Shown: positions 42,892 to 51,193 of the stretch, one piece after another
Layout: each line of letters opens with the position of its first letter
Position numbering within the stretch: the first letter of the stretch is position 1
Source of the DNA: Carnobacterium maltaromaticum DSM 20342
GTDB lineage: Bacteria; Bacillota; Bacilli; Lactobacillales; Carnobacteriaceae
NCBI RefSeq assembly: GCF_000744945.1
Contig: NZ_JQMX01000001.1
Coordinates: 2,790,001 to 2,854,000, forward strand
DNA: 64,000 bases
Reading direction: 5' to 3'
Translations under genes and position numbers: made by a program
Notes under the pieces: model-generated
The model's input: the letters and a program-made list of their open reading frames with translations, nothing else
Databases searched by the model: none
What the model was told of the DNA's origin: nothing

Positions 42892-44623
42892 AAAAAATCA
42901 AGCACTAACAGATTATTTAGTTACATTTGTTGAAGAATTAGTTCAAGCCGGTGTTAAAGAGGCAGTAATTAGCCCAGGTTCACGTTCAACACCTTTGGCA
43001 CTATTGATGGCAGAACATCCAACATTGAAAGTTTATGTTGATATTGATGAACGTTCTGCTGGTTTTTTTGCGTTAGGGATTGCCAAAGCCTCTAAAAATC
43101 CTGTTGTTTTATTGTGTACGTCTGGAACAGCAGCTGCGAACTATTTTCCAGCTGTTGCTGAAGCCAATTTATCTAGTATTCCATTAATTGTTTTAACTGC
43201 CGATCGTCCACCTGAACTTCGAGGTGTAGGAGCTCCACAAGCAATGGAACAAGTCCGTTTGTATGGAGAACACGTGAAAAGTTTTGTTGATATGGCCTTG
43301 CCAGAAAACTCGCTAGAAATGTTGCGCTATGCAAAATGGCATGGAAGTAAAACAGTCGATATTGCCATGACAGTCCCTCGTGGACCTGTGCATTTGAATT
43401 TTCCTTTACGTGAACCTTTAGTACCAATCTTAGATCCATCGCCTTTTACTCGTCAAAATATAAATGAGCATGTGCATATTTATTATTCTCATAAAGTGAT
43501 TCCGACTGGAACAATTGATAAAATTATTGAAGCTTGTGCAGGCAAAAAAGGGTTAATTATTGCCGGGCCATTAGCAAAAAAAGAGTTTCCAGCGAAGTTA
43601 GCTGCATTTGCTAAACAAATTGGTTGGCCGATTGTAGCTGATCCTTTGTCAGGACTACGTACCTATGGTGGCATAGACAATACGGTTATTGATCAGTATG
43701 ATGCTTTTTTAAGAAATCCACTTGAAGTCACCGACTTGGTCCCAGAAGTCATCATTCGTTTTGGCGCTATGCCTGTTTCGAAATCTTTAATGAAATGGGT
43801 AGAATCTTTTGCTGGAATTCCTTACTACTTAGTTGATCCAGGTGAGGAATGGAAAGATCCAATGAAGGCAGCGACTGATTTAATCCATTGCGAGGAACAT
43901 TTTTTAGTAGATGAATTTACTGAGCGATTTACACAGGTAACAGACTCAAGCTGGTTGACTAGTTGGCAAACGGTCAATCAATTGACAGCGGAAATCGTAC
44001 AACAGAGCATTGATGTTGCTGAGTCAATTGATGAAGGGGAACTGATTCATTTATTACGTAAGCATTTACCTAACAAATCGGGTTTATTTATTGGCAATAG
44101 CATGCCGATTCGTGACGTAGATACTTTTTTTGCTAAAACAGAAAAAGAGTTAACTTTACTAGCCAACCGTGGTGCTAACGGAATTGACGGCGTCATCTCG
44201 ACGGCGTTAGGTTGCGGAACGTTCATTCAACCGATGTATTTAGTTATTGGTGATTTATCTTTTTACCATGATATGAATGGGCTGCTAATGGCTCAAAAAT
44301 ATGGAATTAACTTAACGATTCTAGTTGTAAATAATAATGGTGGCGGTATTTTTTCTTTCTTGCCACAAGCAGATTTACCAAAATACTTTGAAACGTTATT
44401 TGGCACAGAGCTAAATTTAGATTTTGCAAAAGTGGCAGATCTATACAGCGGGGGCTATCAACAAGTTTCTGATGGCGAACAATTACATGAAGCTTTAGAT
44501 CATGCTCATTTTCATAAAGGCTTAGATATTATTGAAATTAAAACCAATCGCTACGAAAATGTAGCTGTTCACCAAGAACTTTTTGCTAATGTTACAGAAG
44601 AATTAAAGGCATCAAAGCGATGA
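42884..44623 (+). CDS. menD: 2-succinyl-5-enolpyruvyl-6-hydroxy-3-cyclohexene-1-carboxylate synthase
   Basis: A 579-residue thiamine-diphosphate enzyme that joins 2-oxoglutarate and isochorismate. The N-terminal signature VISPGSRSTPLALLMAEHP and the glutamate-containing block VDIDERSAGFFALG are present. The ThDP/Mg site is in LVIGDLSFYHDMNGLL, followed by NNNGGGIFSFLPQ. Full length for the family. It overlaps menF before and menH after (ATGA). Confidence 0.95.
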   Translation: MNEKNQALTDYLVTFVEELVQAGVKEAVISPGSRSTPLALLMAEHPTLKVYVDIDERSAGFFALGIAKASKNPVVLLCTSGTAAANYFPAVAEANLSSIPLIVLTADRPPELRGVGAPQAMEQVRLYGEHVKSFVDMALPENSLEMLRYAKWHGSKTVDIAMTVPRGPVHLNFPLREPLVPILDPSPFTRQNINEHVHIYYSHKVIPTGTIDKIIEACAGKKGLIIAGPLAKKEFPAKLAAFAKQIGWPIVADPLSGLRTYGGIDNTVIDQYDAFLRNPLEVTDLVPEVIIRFGAMPVSKSLMKWVESFAGIPYYLVDPGEEWKDPMKAATDLIHCEEHFLVDEFTERFTQVTDSSWLTSWQTVNQLTAEIVQQSIDVAESIDEGELIHLLRKHLPNKSGLFIGNSMPIRDVDTFFAKTEKELTLLANRGANGIDGVISTALGCGTFIQPMYLVIGDLSFYHDMNGLLMAQKYGINLTILVVNNNGGGIFSFLPQADLPKYFETLFGTELNLDFAKVADLYSGGYQQVSDGEQLHEALDHAHFHKGLDIIEIKTNRYENVAVHQELFANVTEELKASKR

Positions 44624-45441
44624 AAATACAAATTCGTGGAGTTGAATATAGCTATACGGTTAAAGAAGGTACTGATTCAAAACGGATTCCATGGCTAATG
44701 CTTCATGGCTTTACTGGTACCAAAGCAACCTTTTCAGAGGTTACAGAGGCTTTAGTCACTGAGACGATCATTAGCTTAGATTTGGTTGGACATGGTGAGA
44801 CAGCTTACCATGTCGCTGAAAAACGTTATTCTATGGAAGAGCAAATCTTAGATATTGCTCTTTTTTTGGAAGAATTAAAGCTTCCTAAAGTTTTGCTTTT
44901 AGGCTATTCAATGGGGGGACGAGTTGCGCTCGGTTTTGCAGCTAACTATCCAGATAAAGTGAATAAACTCATTCTAGAAAGTAGTTCACCAGGTCTTAAA
45001 ACTAATCGGGAACAAGAGATGCGTCGAGAGCACGATGCTAAATTAGCCAAGAGCATCATAAAAGATGGTTTAACTAAATTTGTTGAAAGTTGGGAGAACC
45101 TGCCACTATTTGCAACTCAAAAAAAATTATCTACCGAAATTAAAAGTCGAATTAGAGATGAACGTTTAAGTCAGAATCCGATTGGATTAGCTATCAGTCT
45201 CGAACAATTAGGCACTGGAAGCCAACCTAGTTATTGGCAAGAATTAAAACAGATCCAGTTCCCAGTCTATTTATTGATTGGGGAAGCAGATCTAAAATTT
45301 AAACAACTAGCTGAAGAAATGGGGACACTTTTTCCGCATTCTAAACTAGTTGAATTTGCTGGAGCAGGACATGCTCCGCACATAGAACAGCCGATGCTCT
45401 TTGCTAAATGCTTACAAGAAATTGCGGATAATCAGTTGTAA
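44620..45441 (+). CDS. menH: 2-succinyl-6-hydroxy-2,4-cyclohexadiene-1-carboxylate synthase (alpha/beta hydrolase)
   Basis: A 273-residue alpha/beta-hydrolase. The nucleophile elbow is LLGYSMGGRVALGFA, with oxyanion region MLHGFTGTKATF and the catalytic histidine in GAGHAPHIEQP. MenH removes pyruvate from the MenD product. It is coupled to menD by a 4-base overlap and lies 18 bases before menC. Confidence 0.92.
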   Translation: MKIQIRGVEYSYTVKEGTDSKRIPWLMLHGFTGTKATFSEVTEALVTETIISLDLVGHGETAYHVAEKRYSMEEQILDIALFLEELKLPKVLLLGYSMGGRVALGFAANYPDKVNKLILESSSPGLKTNREQEMRREHDAKLAKSIIKDGLTKFVESWENLPLFATQKKLSTEIKSRIRDERLSQNPIGLAISLEQLGTGSQPSYWQELKQIQFPVYLLIGEADLKFKQLAEEMGTLFPHSKLVEFAGAGHAPHIEQPMLFAKCLQEIADNQL

Positions 45442-45459
45442 GGAAGGTGTGAGTTTGAC

Positions 45460-46575
45460 ATGGAAATAGTTAAAGTGACGCTTTATCATATTGAATTGCC
45501 ACTATTAACACCATTTATCACAAGTTATGGGGCAATTAAAACAAAAGCTTTTTATTTAATTGAGGTCGAAAACAAATTAGGCAATAAAGGCTATGGAGAA
45601 CTTGAAGCTTTTGAGATTCCTGATTATACAGAAGAAACGCGGGAAACGGCTGGCTTAATCCTTGTAAATCACTTATTGCCTCTTATAAAGGGTGTCATCA
45701 TCGAACATCCACAAGAGGTAAGAGCATTGTTGGCACCCATTCGAGGCAATGAAATGGCAAAAGCAGCACTTGAAACAGCTATCTGGGATCTATATGGAAA
45801 AGAGCAAAATCAGTCTATTCAGCACTTAATCGGAGCGAATCGCTTGCGTATTCCAGTTGGAGTTAGCATCGGTATTCAACCGTCGATTGAAGTTTTACTA
45901 CAATTAGTCGAGGGGTATGTTGCAACCGGCTATCAACGAGTTAAGTTAAAAATTAAACCGGGGTTTGATCAAGAACCTATTGCCGCAGTTCGAAAAGCAT
46001 TTCCAGAGTTAACTTTAATGGCAGATGCAAATTCAGCCTATACAAAGGAAGATTTACCTTTGCTTAAAGCTTTAGATAAGTATGATTTAGCTATGATTGA
46101 ACAACCTTTTGGCTTTCGAGATTTTGTTGATCATGCATGGGCACAAAGTCAACTGAAAACGAGAGTATGTTTAGATGAGAATATCCGCTGTTTAGGCGAT
46201 GTTCAATTAGCTCACCAATTAGGCAGTTGCCAGAGTATAAATTTAAAAATATCCCGTGTTGGTGGGTTACAGGAAGCTTTAGAAATTGTGGATTATTGTC
46301 AGTCTCATGATATACTCGTGTGGTGTGGAGGGATGTTAGAAGCAGGAATCGGAAGAGCATTTAATTTAGCCTTATCTTCTCGGGATGAATTTTCTTTTCC
46401 GGGAGATATTTCTGCCTCAAATCGCTATTTCGCTGAAGATATTATCAAGACAACTTTTGATTTAGTCGAAGGAGAAATAACTGTTCCTTCTGGCGATGGA
46501 ATTGGAGTTGAAGTCGATTGGCAAGTAGTGAATAACTATTGCCTAAAACAAACAGATTACGTACTAATAGATTAA
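45460..46575 (+). CDS. menC: o-Succinylbenzoate synthase
   Basis: A 371-residue enolase-superfamily dehydratase. VKLKIKPG holds the catalytic lysines, followed by metal ligands in LMADANSAY, MIEQPF and CLDENI, and the second-barrel lysine in NLKISRVGGL. It makes o-succinylbenzoate from the MenH product. In Bacillus menB and menE lie between menH and menC; here they are missing. The ATG follows AAGGAAGGTGT. Confidence 0.93.
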   Translation: MEIVKVTLYHIELPLLTPFITSYGAIKTKAFYLIEVENKLGNKGYGELEAFEIPDYTEETRETAGLILVNHLLPLIKGVIIEHPQEVRALLAPIRGNEMAKAALETAIWDLYGKEQNQSIQHLIGANRLRIPVGVSIGIQPSIEVLLQLVEGYVATGYQRVKLKIKPGFDQEPIAAVRKAFPELTLMADANSAYTKEDLPLLKALDKYDLAMIEQPFGFRDFVDHAWAQSQLKTRVCLDENIRCLGDVQLAHQLGSCQSINLKISRVGGLQEALEIVDYCQSHDILVWCGGMLEAGIGRAFNLALSSRDEFSFPGDISASNRYFAEDIIKTTFDLVEGEITVPSGDGIGVEVDWQVVNNYCLKQTDYVLID

Positions 46576-46687
46576 TTTTTAAGCATAGAGGGGATAATAA
46601 AGTGTAAAAACTTCTGTTTATTCTCTGTATGCTATTTTTATTTAATTTTTTAAGTAACAGAGAAGCATAAGCTTGTGAAAATAAAAA

Positions 46688-46716
46688 ATCGAGATGAATC
46701 ATTGTTCATCATCGAG
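46688..46716 (-). terminator. Minus-strand terminator-like hairpin between menC and nox
   Basis: TCGA-GATGAA (46689-46698) pairs with TTCATC-A-TCGA (46705-46715). Read on the minus strand it is followed by TTTTTTATTTT; on the plus strand there is no T-run. No minus-strand gene is visible upstream of it. Confidence 0.5.
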
Positions 46717-46748
46717 CAAAAGAGTTTTGATGAAATAATTAAATAACT

Positions 46749-46789
46749 AACAACAATAAAAATAGGTTGTAACCGTTTTTATTGTTGTT
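46749..46789. repeat. Long perfect inverted repeat at the nox promoter
   Basis: AACAACAATAAAAA (46749-46762) and TTTTTATTGTTGTT (46776-46789) are exact reverse complements. An inner GGTT (46765-46768) and AACC (46771-46774) also pair. It touches the -35 of the nox promoter, so it may be an operator; it could also terminate men transcription. Confidence 0.75.
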
Positions 46790-46816
46790 GCTTTGCGGTT
46801 TTGTACTTGCTATAAT
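46788..46816 (+). promoter_or_regulatory. Promoter of the NADH oxidase gene
   Basis: -35 TTGCTT (46788-46793), 17-base spacer, -10 TATAAT (46811-46816). The -35 begins inside the right arm of the inverted repeat. Confidence 0.75.
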
Positions 46817-46865
46817 GACGATGCAAGATGAGAATGGACTAAAAAAATATAGGGGGCGTTTTAAA

Positions 46866-48197
46866 ATGAGTAAGATTGTGTTAATAGGAGCAAACCATGC
46901 GGGGATTGCAGCTTCAAATACGATTCTAGATAATTATCCAGAAAATGAACTCGTTATCTTTGATCGAAATACGAATTTAAGTTATCTTGGTTGTGGAACA
47001 GCCTTATGGGTAGGTAGACAAATTGAAACACCGGATCAATTATTTTATACATCGAAAGATGCTTTTGTTGAGAAGAAAGCCAAAGTTCATATGGAAACTA
47101 CTATTACAAAAGTAGATTTTACTGATAAAAAAGTTTATGCGGTAGATACGGCGAATAATGAAATTTGTGAATCATACGACAAACTAATTTTAGCGACTGG
47201 TTCTGTACCCATCAAACCAGCAATACCAGGAATAGAACTAGAAAATGTTCAATTTGTTAAATTATTCCAAGACGGACAAGCGGCAGATTTGGCATTGAAT
47301 GATCCAGCTATTGAAAATGTAGCCGTTATTGGAGCGGGTTATATAGGTGTTGAAATGGCAGAAGCTGCGAAGCGCCGTGGAAAAAATGTGCGTTTATTTG
47401 ATATTGATACAACGAGCTTAGCGGGTTACTATGATCCTTGGTTTACAGAAGACATGGATAAAAACTTAATGGACAATGGGATTGAACTAGAATTTGGTCA
47501 AAAGGTGTTAGAGCTAAAAGGGACGGATAAAGTCCAAGAAGTTGTTACGGATAAAGGTTCTTATGCAGCTGATTTAGTTTTATTAGCGATTGGGTTTAAT
47601 CCAAATACAGAACTAGGAAAAGATGCGCTTAAACTTTTCTCGAATGGCGCTTATGAAGTGAACTTGAAGCAAGAAACCAGTTTACCAGATGTTTATGCTG
47701 TAGGAGATTGTGCCACTATTTATAGCAATGCTTTAGAGGCAACTACTTATATTGCGTTGGCGACAAATGCGGTTCGTAGCGGAATTGTTGCTGGACATAA
47801 TGTATGTGGAACGCCTTTAGAATCAATCGGAGTTCAAGGTTCAAATGGAATTTATATTTTTGGCTATAACATGGTTTCAACAGGTTTAAATTTGAAAGCA
47901 GCGAAACAAGCTGGATTTGATGTGGCTTATACTGAATTTGAAGACTTGCAAAAACCTGCTTTTATCAAGAAAAATAATGAGGTTAAAATTAGAATTGTTT
48001 ATGACAAAACCACTCGTCGTATTTTAGGTGCACAGTTGGCTTCCAAAGAAGATATTTCAATGGGAATCCATATGTTCTCGCTAGCGATTGAAGAAAAAGT
48101 AACCATTGATAAATTAAAACTATTGGATATTTTCTTCTTACCACACTTCAATCAACCTTATAATTACATTACAATGGCAGCTTTATCTGCTAAATAG
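46866..48197 (+). CDS. nox: FAD-dependent NADH oxidase (water-forming Nox type) / CoA-disulfide reductase family
   Basis: A 443-residue flavoprotein. The FAD-binding loop is IGANHAGIAAS near the N-terminus. The single redox cysteine is C43 in SYLGCGTALWVG, as in water-forming NADH oxidases. The NAD loop is VIGAGYIGVEMAEAAK, and VYAVGDCATI binds FAD. It would regenerate NAD+ by reducing oxygen to water. ATG 46866 is preceded by AGGGGGCG; upstream in-frame codons lie within the promoter. CoA-disulfide or NADPH-sulfur reductase activity is the alternative in this family. Confidence 0.88.
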   Translation: MSKIVLIGANHAGIAASNTILDNYPENELVIFDRNTNLSYLGCGTALWVGRQIETPDQLFYTSKDAFVEKKAKVHMETTITKVDFTDKKVYAVDTANNEICESYDKLILATGSVPIKPAIPGIELENVQFVKLFQDGQAADLALNDPAIENVAVIGAGYIGVEMAEAAKRRGKNVRLFDIDTTSLAGYYDPWFTEDMDKNLMDNGIELEFGQKVLELKGTDKVQEVVTDKGSYAADLVLLAIGFNPNTELGKDALKLFSNGAYEVNLKQETSLPDVYAVGDCATIYSNALEATTYIALATNAVRSGIVAGHNVCGTPLESIGVQGSNGIYIFGYNMVSTGLNLKAAKQAGFDVAYTEFEDLQKPAFIKKNNEVKIRIVYDKTTRRILGAQLASKEDISMGIHMFSLAIEEKVTIDKLKLLDIFFLPHFNQPYNYITMAALSAK

Positions 48198-48211
48198 AAT
48201 TAAAATTGACA

Positions 48212-48247
48212 GGAAGACTGGAATGACCTATGCCAGTCTTTTTTTGC
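48212..48247 (+). terminator. Terminator after nox
   Basis: AAGACTGG (48214-48221) pairs with CCAGTCTT (48233-48240), followed by TTTTT. Confidence 0.85.
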
Positions 48248-48281
48248 TGGGATCATTGACAGACTGTTGTCTAGTTTACTC

Positions 48282-48290
48282 TGTTATAAT
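48282..48290 (+). promoter_or_regulatory. Extended -10 promoter of the AlkC-like gene
   Basis: TGTTATAAT is an extended -10 with perfect TATAAT at 48285-48290. TTGACA occurs 23 bases upstream, too far for a normal -35. GACA and TGTC form a short inverted repeat in between. Confidence 0.55.
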
Positions 48291-48327
48291 AAAAATGAAA
48301 AAGGAATCAGAACAGGAGAGATAGGAT

Positions 48328-49422
48328 ATGGCAACGGCATTAAAAGAGGTATACAATAATGAGTTTATTAATCATTTCTCAGCTTTAGTTCAAGAGAAAT
48401 CAGCTAGTTTTAATGCAACAAAATTTAAACAAGAGGTGTTGAATGAGGACTGGGAGGATTTAAAGTTAAAAGAAAGAATGCGTCGTATTTCTACTGTTTT
48501 AGGACGATGCTTAAAAGGTAGTTACTCTGATCAAATTGCCTTATTATTTCAATTGGAACAAGAATGTCAAGGCTTTCCTTATTTGTTTTTCCCTGATTTT
48601 GTTGAAGTATACGGGCAAAATGAATCGGATTGGGAGTTATCAATGGAGGCGATTAAACGTTTTACCAAAGGCTCTTCTTCTGAATTTGCTATTCGAACGT
48701 TTATAGTGAAAAACCCAATCAAAGTCATGAGCTTGATGAAAGAATGGGCAACAGATGAAAATGAGCATATTCGACGTTTAGCTAGTGAAGGCTGTCGCCC
48801 GAGGTTGCCGTGGGGCCAAGCTTTAGGCCTTTTTAAAGTCAATCCCGGTCCAGTATTGGATATTTTAGAATTATTAAAAAATGATGACTCTTTATATGTG
48901 CGGAAAAGTGTTGCCAATAATTTAAATGATATTGCAAAAGACAATCCTCAAAAAATAATTGAGCTTGTTAAAGCGTGGCAAGGTCAGAGCCAACAGACAG
49001 ATTGGATTTTACGTAAAGGCTGTCGAACATTAATAAAACAAGCTGATCCTGAAATTATGCGCTTATTTGGATATCCTGAGGTAGAAAATCAAATTAACAT
49101 GGCAGAAATTAATAGTCAGCTAAGTGAATTAGAAATGGGGGAAGAATCTGAATTTAGCTACCAATTTACAACAAAGGGTGATTCAGATTTACATGTCCGT
49201 ATCGAGTATGGCATCTATTTTATTAAGGCTAACGGTAAGGCAACGCGAAAACTATTTTTCTTATCGGAGAAAAATGTTAGTGGGGGTCAGACAATTTCAG
49301 GCAGACGCACGCATAAATGGAAAGATTTAACGACTAGAAAGCATTATGCTGGGGAGCATAGGGTTGTTTTACTATTAAATGGAGTTGAGTTTGCTGAAAC
49401 AAGTCTGTTTTTGAAAGGTTAG
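48328..49422 (+). CDS. DNA alkylation repair protein, AlkC-like HEAT-repeat glycosylase
   Basis: A 364-residue HEAT-like-repeat protein of the AlkC/AlkD superfamily, which excises alkylated bases such as 3-methyladenine without base flipping. RRLASEGCRPRLPWG and DWILRKGCRTLIKQADPE are typical AlkC segments. The C-terminal 90 or so residues (EFSYQFTTKGDSDLHVRIEYG, then GRRTHKWKDLT) look like the Ig-like domain of the longer AlkC group. The ATG follows GGAGAGATAG. It is monocistronic. Confidence 0.82.
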   Translation: MATALKEVYNNEFINHFSALVQEKSASFNATKFKQEVLNEDWEDLKLKERMRRISTVLGRCLKGSYSDQIALLFQLEQECQGFPYLFFPDFVEVYGQNESDWELSMEAIKRFTKGSSSEFAIRTFIVKNPIKVMSLMKEWATDENEHIRRLASEGCRPRLPWGQALGLFKVNPGPVLDILELLKNDDSLYVRKSVANNLNDIAKDNPQKIIELVKAWQGQSQQTDWILRKGCRTLIKQADPEIMRLFGYPEVENQINMAEINSQLSELEMGEESEFSYQFTTKGDSDLHVRIEYGIYFIKANGKATRKLFFLSEKNVSGGQTISGRRTHKWKDLTTRKHYAGEHRVVLLLNGVEFAETSLFLKG

Positions 49423-49542
49423 AAAGAAAAGTTGCTAAGTTCCAGGCTTAGTAACTTTTTTTGCTAAATTAATCAAGGATAAGAGAAGTTACTTACTATT
49501 TGTAAATAAAAGTGGTATAATCAATAAAAAGAGGTGAAGGAA

Positions 49543-49875
49543 ATGAATGAGGAGTTGATGGATAAAGCAACGAGCCAAAAATGTACGCAGGTAGAACATG
49601 TTTTTTCGATTTTAGATAAGAAGTGGATGGGGTTAATTGTGGAGGTATTGTTAGAAGGTCCGCAGCGCTATAAAGATATAGCTGCAAAAATCCCAACTAT
49701 TAGTGATCGAATCCTTGTTGAACGATTAAAAGAGTTAGCAGATAATGATATTCTAGTTCGGGATGTTTATCCAGATTCACAGGTACGGGTTGAGTATAGT
49801 TTAACGGAGAAGGGCTATAGCTTAAAAAATGTAATGAGTGAAGTTCATATTTGGGCAGATAAATGGATGGATTAA
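49543..49875 (+). CDS. HxlR-family winged-helix transcriptional regulator
   Basis: A 110-residue regulator with the HxlR core: VEHVFSILDKKWMGLIVEVL, RYKDIAAKIPTISDRILVER and VRVEYSLTEKG. A cysteine at residue 14 precedes the core, in the same place as in the regulator at 7959. GAGGTG lies 7 bases before ATG 49543. No co-oriented target gene follows, only a terminator, so its regulon is unknown. Confidence 0.85.
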   Translation: MNEELMDKATSQKCTQVEHVFSILDKKWMGLIVEVLLEGPQRYKDIAAKIPTISDRILVERLKELADNDILVRDVYPDSQVRVEYSLTEKGYSLKNVMSEVHIWADKWMD

Positions 49876-49908
49876 TGGGGAGTCAAGGTTGTTTAAATGG
49901 TATAAATA

Positions 49909-49937
49909 AAAACCATGACAGAAATGTCATGGTTTTT
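49909..49937. terminator. Bidirectional terminator after the HxlR gene
   Basis: AAAACCATGACA (49909-49920) and TGTCATGGTTTT (49925-49936) are perfect arms around GAAA, with T-runs both ways; the next gene converges. Confidence 0.88.
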
Positions 49938-49958
49938 TGATGGTTCGTTAGAATTAGC

Positions 49959-50249
49959 TTAAAACATAAAACGTTCTTCTGAACAGCCTAAAGCATTTAA
50001 TTTTTCGAAATATTTAGGTTTCCATTTACCAGCTTCGTCTTTTACAAAGGCAAACAGTGATTTTTTTGGTGCTAATAGATGCATTTCTCCAGCTTCTAAA
50101 GCTAGTTTTACATCCATGATATCACCTTTTTTATTGACAATTCGGATGGAACAATCTTCAGCATCGGGGGTGCTTTGTAGTTCGGCTTCATCAAGTAAAC
50201 GTTCACTCCATATAAAGTCTAAAATTTCTTTTCTGATTTGTTCATCCAT
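49959..50249 (-). CDS. Small protein of unknown function (96 residues)
   Basis: I do not recognise this protein. It is acidic and soluble, with no signal peptide or membrane segment. It contains a beta-rich central part (CSIRIVNKKGDIMDVKLALE) and a C-terminal stretch KWKPKYFEKLNALGCSEERF. The minus-strand ATG is preceded by a weak purine-rich sequence. It stands alone between a bidirectional terminator and an AT-rich spacer. Coding is supported by frame integrity and codon use like neighbouring genes. Confidence 0.65.
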   Translation of the reverse strand: MDEQIRKEILDFIWSERLLDEAELQSTPDAEDCSIRIVNKKGDIMDVKLALEAGEMHLLAPKKSLFAFVKDEAGKWKPKYFEKLNALGCSEERFMF

Positions 50250-50596
50250 GATGAGTTCGCTCCATTTCGTTAATTGTTAATAGGATTTATTTGTATTTTT
50301 ATTCACAAAAGTAGATAAAAAAAAGTATTTCTAACTATAAAGTAAGTATAAGATAAAAGTCATTAAAGTATTACTATCCTATATTCTACACAAAAAACAA
50401 AAAAAAGCTAGCTTTTTTTGTTTTTTTTTAGAAAAAAATTTACTGTTTTTAGTTGTTTAAAGGTTCAAAATCGATTATTCTTATTTTTTAAAAGATATCT
50501 CATTGTTATATAATAATAGAAGAAGCCATCAAAAATAAATTTTTTTGATGGCTTCAAAGTCATTAATTAGTTGAAAAACAATTTGTGAAGAAAATA
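50250..50596. other. AT-rich spacer with two terminator-like hairpins
   Basis: This 347-base spacer is strongly AT-rich. A hairpin GAAGCCATCAAAAA (50522-50535) with TTTTTTGATGGCTTC (50541-50555) would end the minus-strand gene that stops at 50597. A second, A8-GCT/AGC-T7 hairpin lies at 50391-50430. No reading frame of note lies between them. Confidence 0.7.
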
Positions 50597-50974
50597 TTAC
50601 AAGACAGCTTTAGCTAACGCTTGTTGAATTTCGACAATATGACGATCTTTAGAAAAGGTTAACGTAGCAGCAGGTTCTAATGCAGAGGAAATAAAAATGT
50701 GTAATTCTGCATCTAAATCAAAGTGACCAGTTGTTTCAACAGTAAAGCGACTGATGCTACGATAAGGGTAACTTTTATAAGATGTTTTCTTTCCTGTCAC
50801 ACCTTGTTTATCAATAATAATTAAGCGTTTTTCAGTGAAAATAACCATGTCTCTAACTAATTTATAAGCAAGTTCGATATCTTCGGTAGGCAATAAAACA
50901 TCCGCTAATTTTTTTCGTACATCATTGATATTTGCATCACTAGCATTGTTGATTAAACCGCTAAATAATCCCAT
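50597..50974 (-). CDS. Bacterial PH-domain protein (bPH_1 / DUF1696, YvbH-like)
   Basis: A 125-residue single-domain protein. ADVLLPTEDIELAYKLVRDMVIFTEKRLIIIDKQG followed by the KKTSYKSYPYRSISRF block is the bacterial pleckstrin-homology-like fold described for this family. Function is not established. The ATG follows AAGGACGTG on the minus strand. It is monocistronic and followed by the hairpin at 50522-50555. Confidence 0.82.
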   Translation of the reverse strand: MGLFSGLINNASDANINDVRKKLADVLLPTEDIELAYKLVRDMVIFTEKRLIIIDKQGVTGKKTSYKSYPYRSISRFTVETTGHFDLDAELHIFISSALEPAATLTFSKDRHIVEIQQALAKAVL

Positions 50975-51108
50975 ATTGGCACGTCCTTTTCTTTTTGTAG
51001 TTTCTATTCTCTATTTTAATGAATTCTAATCAAAAGTACAAGAGTAGTTATCTTTTATTGAGTTAGAAAACAATTTGTCATTTAATTGATTACTATCGCA
51101 TTTATTTC

Positions 51109-51147
51109 TGTTATAATCAATGAATAGTTATTGAGAATGATTCTCAA
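51109..51147 (+). promoter_or_regulatory. Promoter with Fur box for the siderophore transporter operon
   Basis: TGTTATAAT (extended -10, TATAAT 51112-51117) is followed by the perfect palindrome TTGAGAATGATTCTCAA (51131-51147). Its core TGAGAAT-G-ATTCTCA has the 7-1-7 Fur-box form. It sits at the transcription start, so Fur would repress when iron is replete. Confidence 0.85.
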
Positions 51148-51193
51148 ACAGATGATAATAAATCTAATTTAGGAAAGAAAAGCAGGTGGTACT

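Noticed and set aside
46782..46865. N-terminal extension of the NADH oxidase
   Set aside because: These codons cover the promoter and lie ahead of a good ribosome-binding site; the FAD-binding N-terminus begins at ATG 46866.
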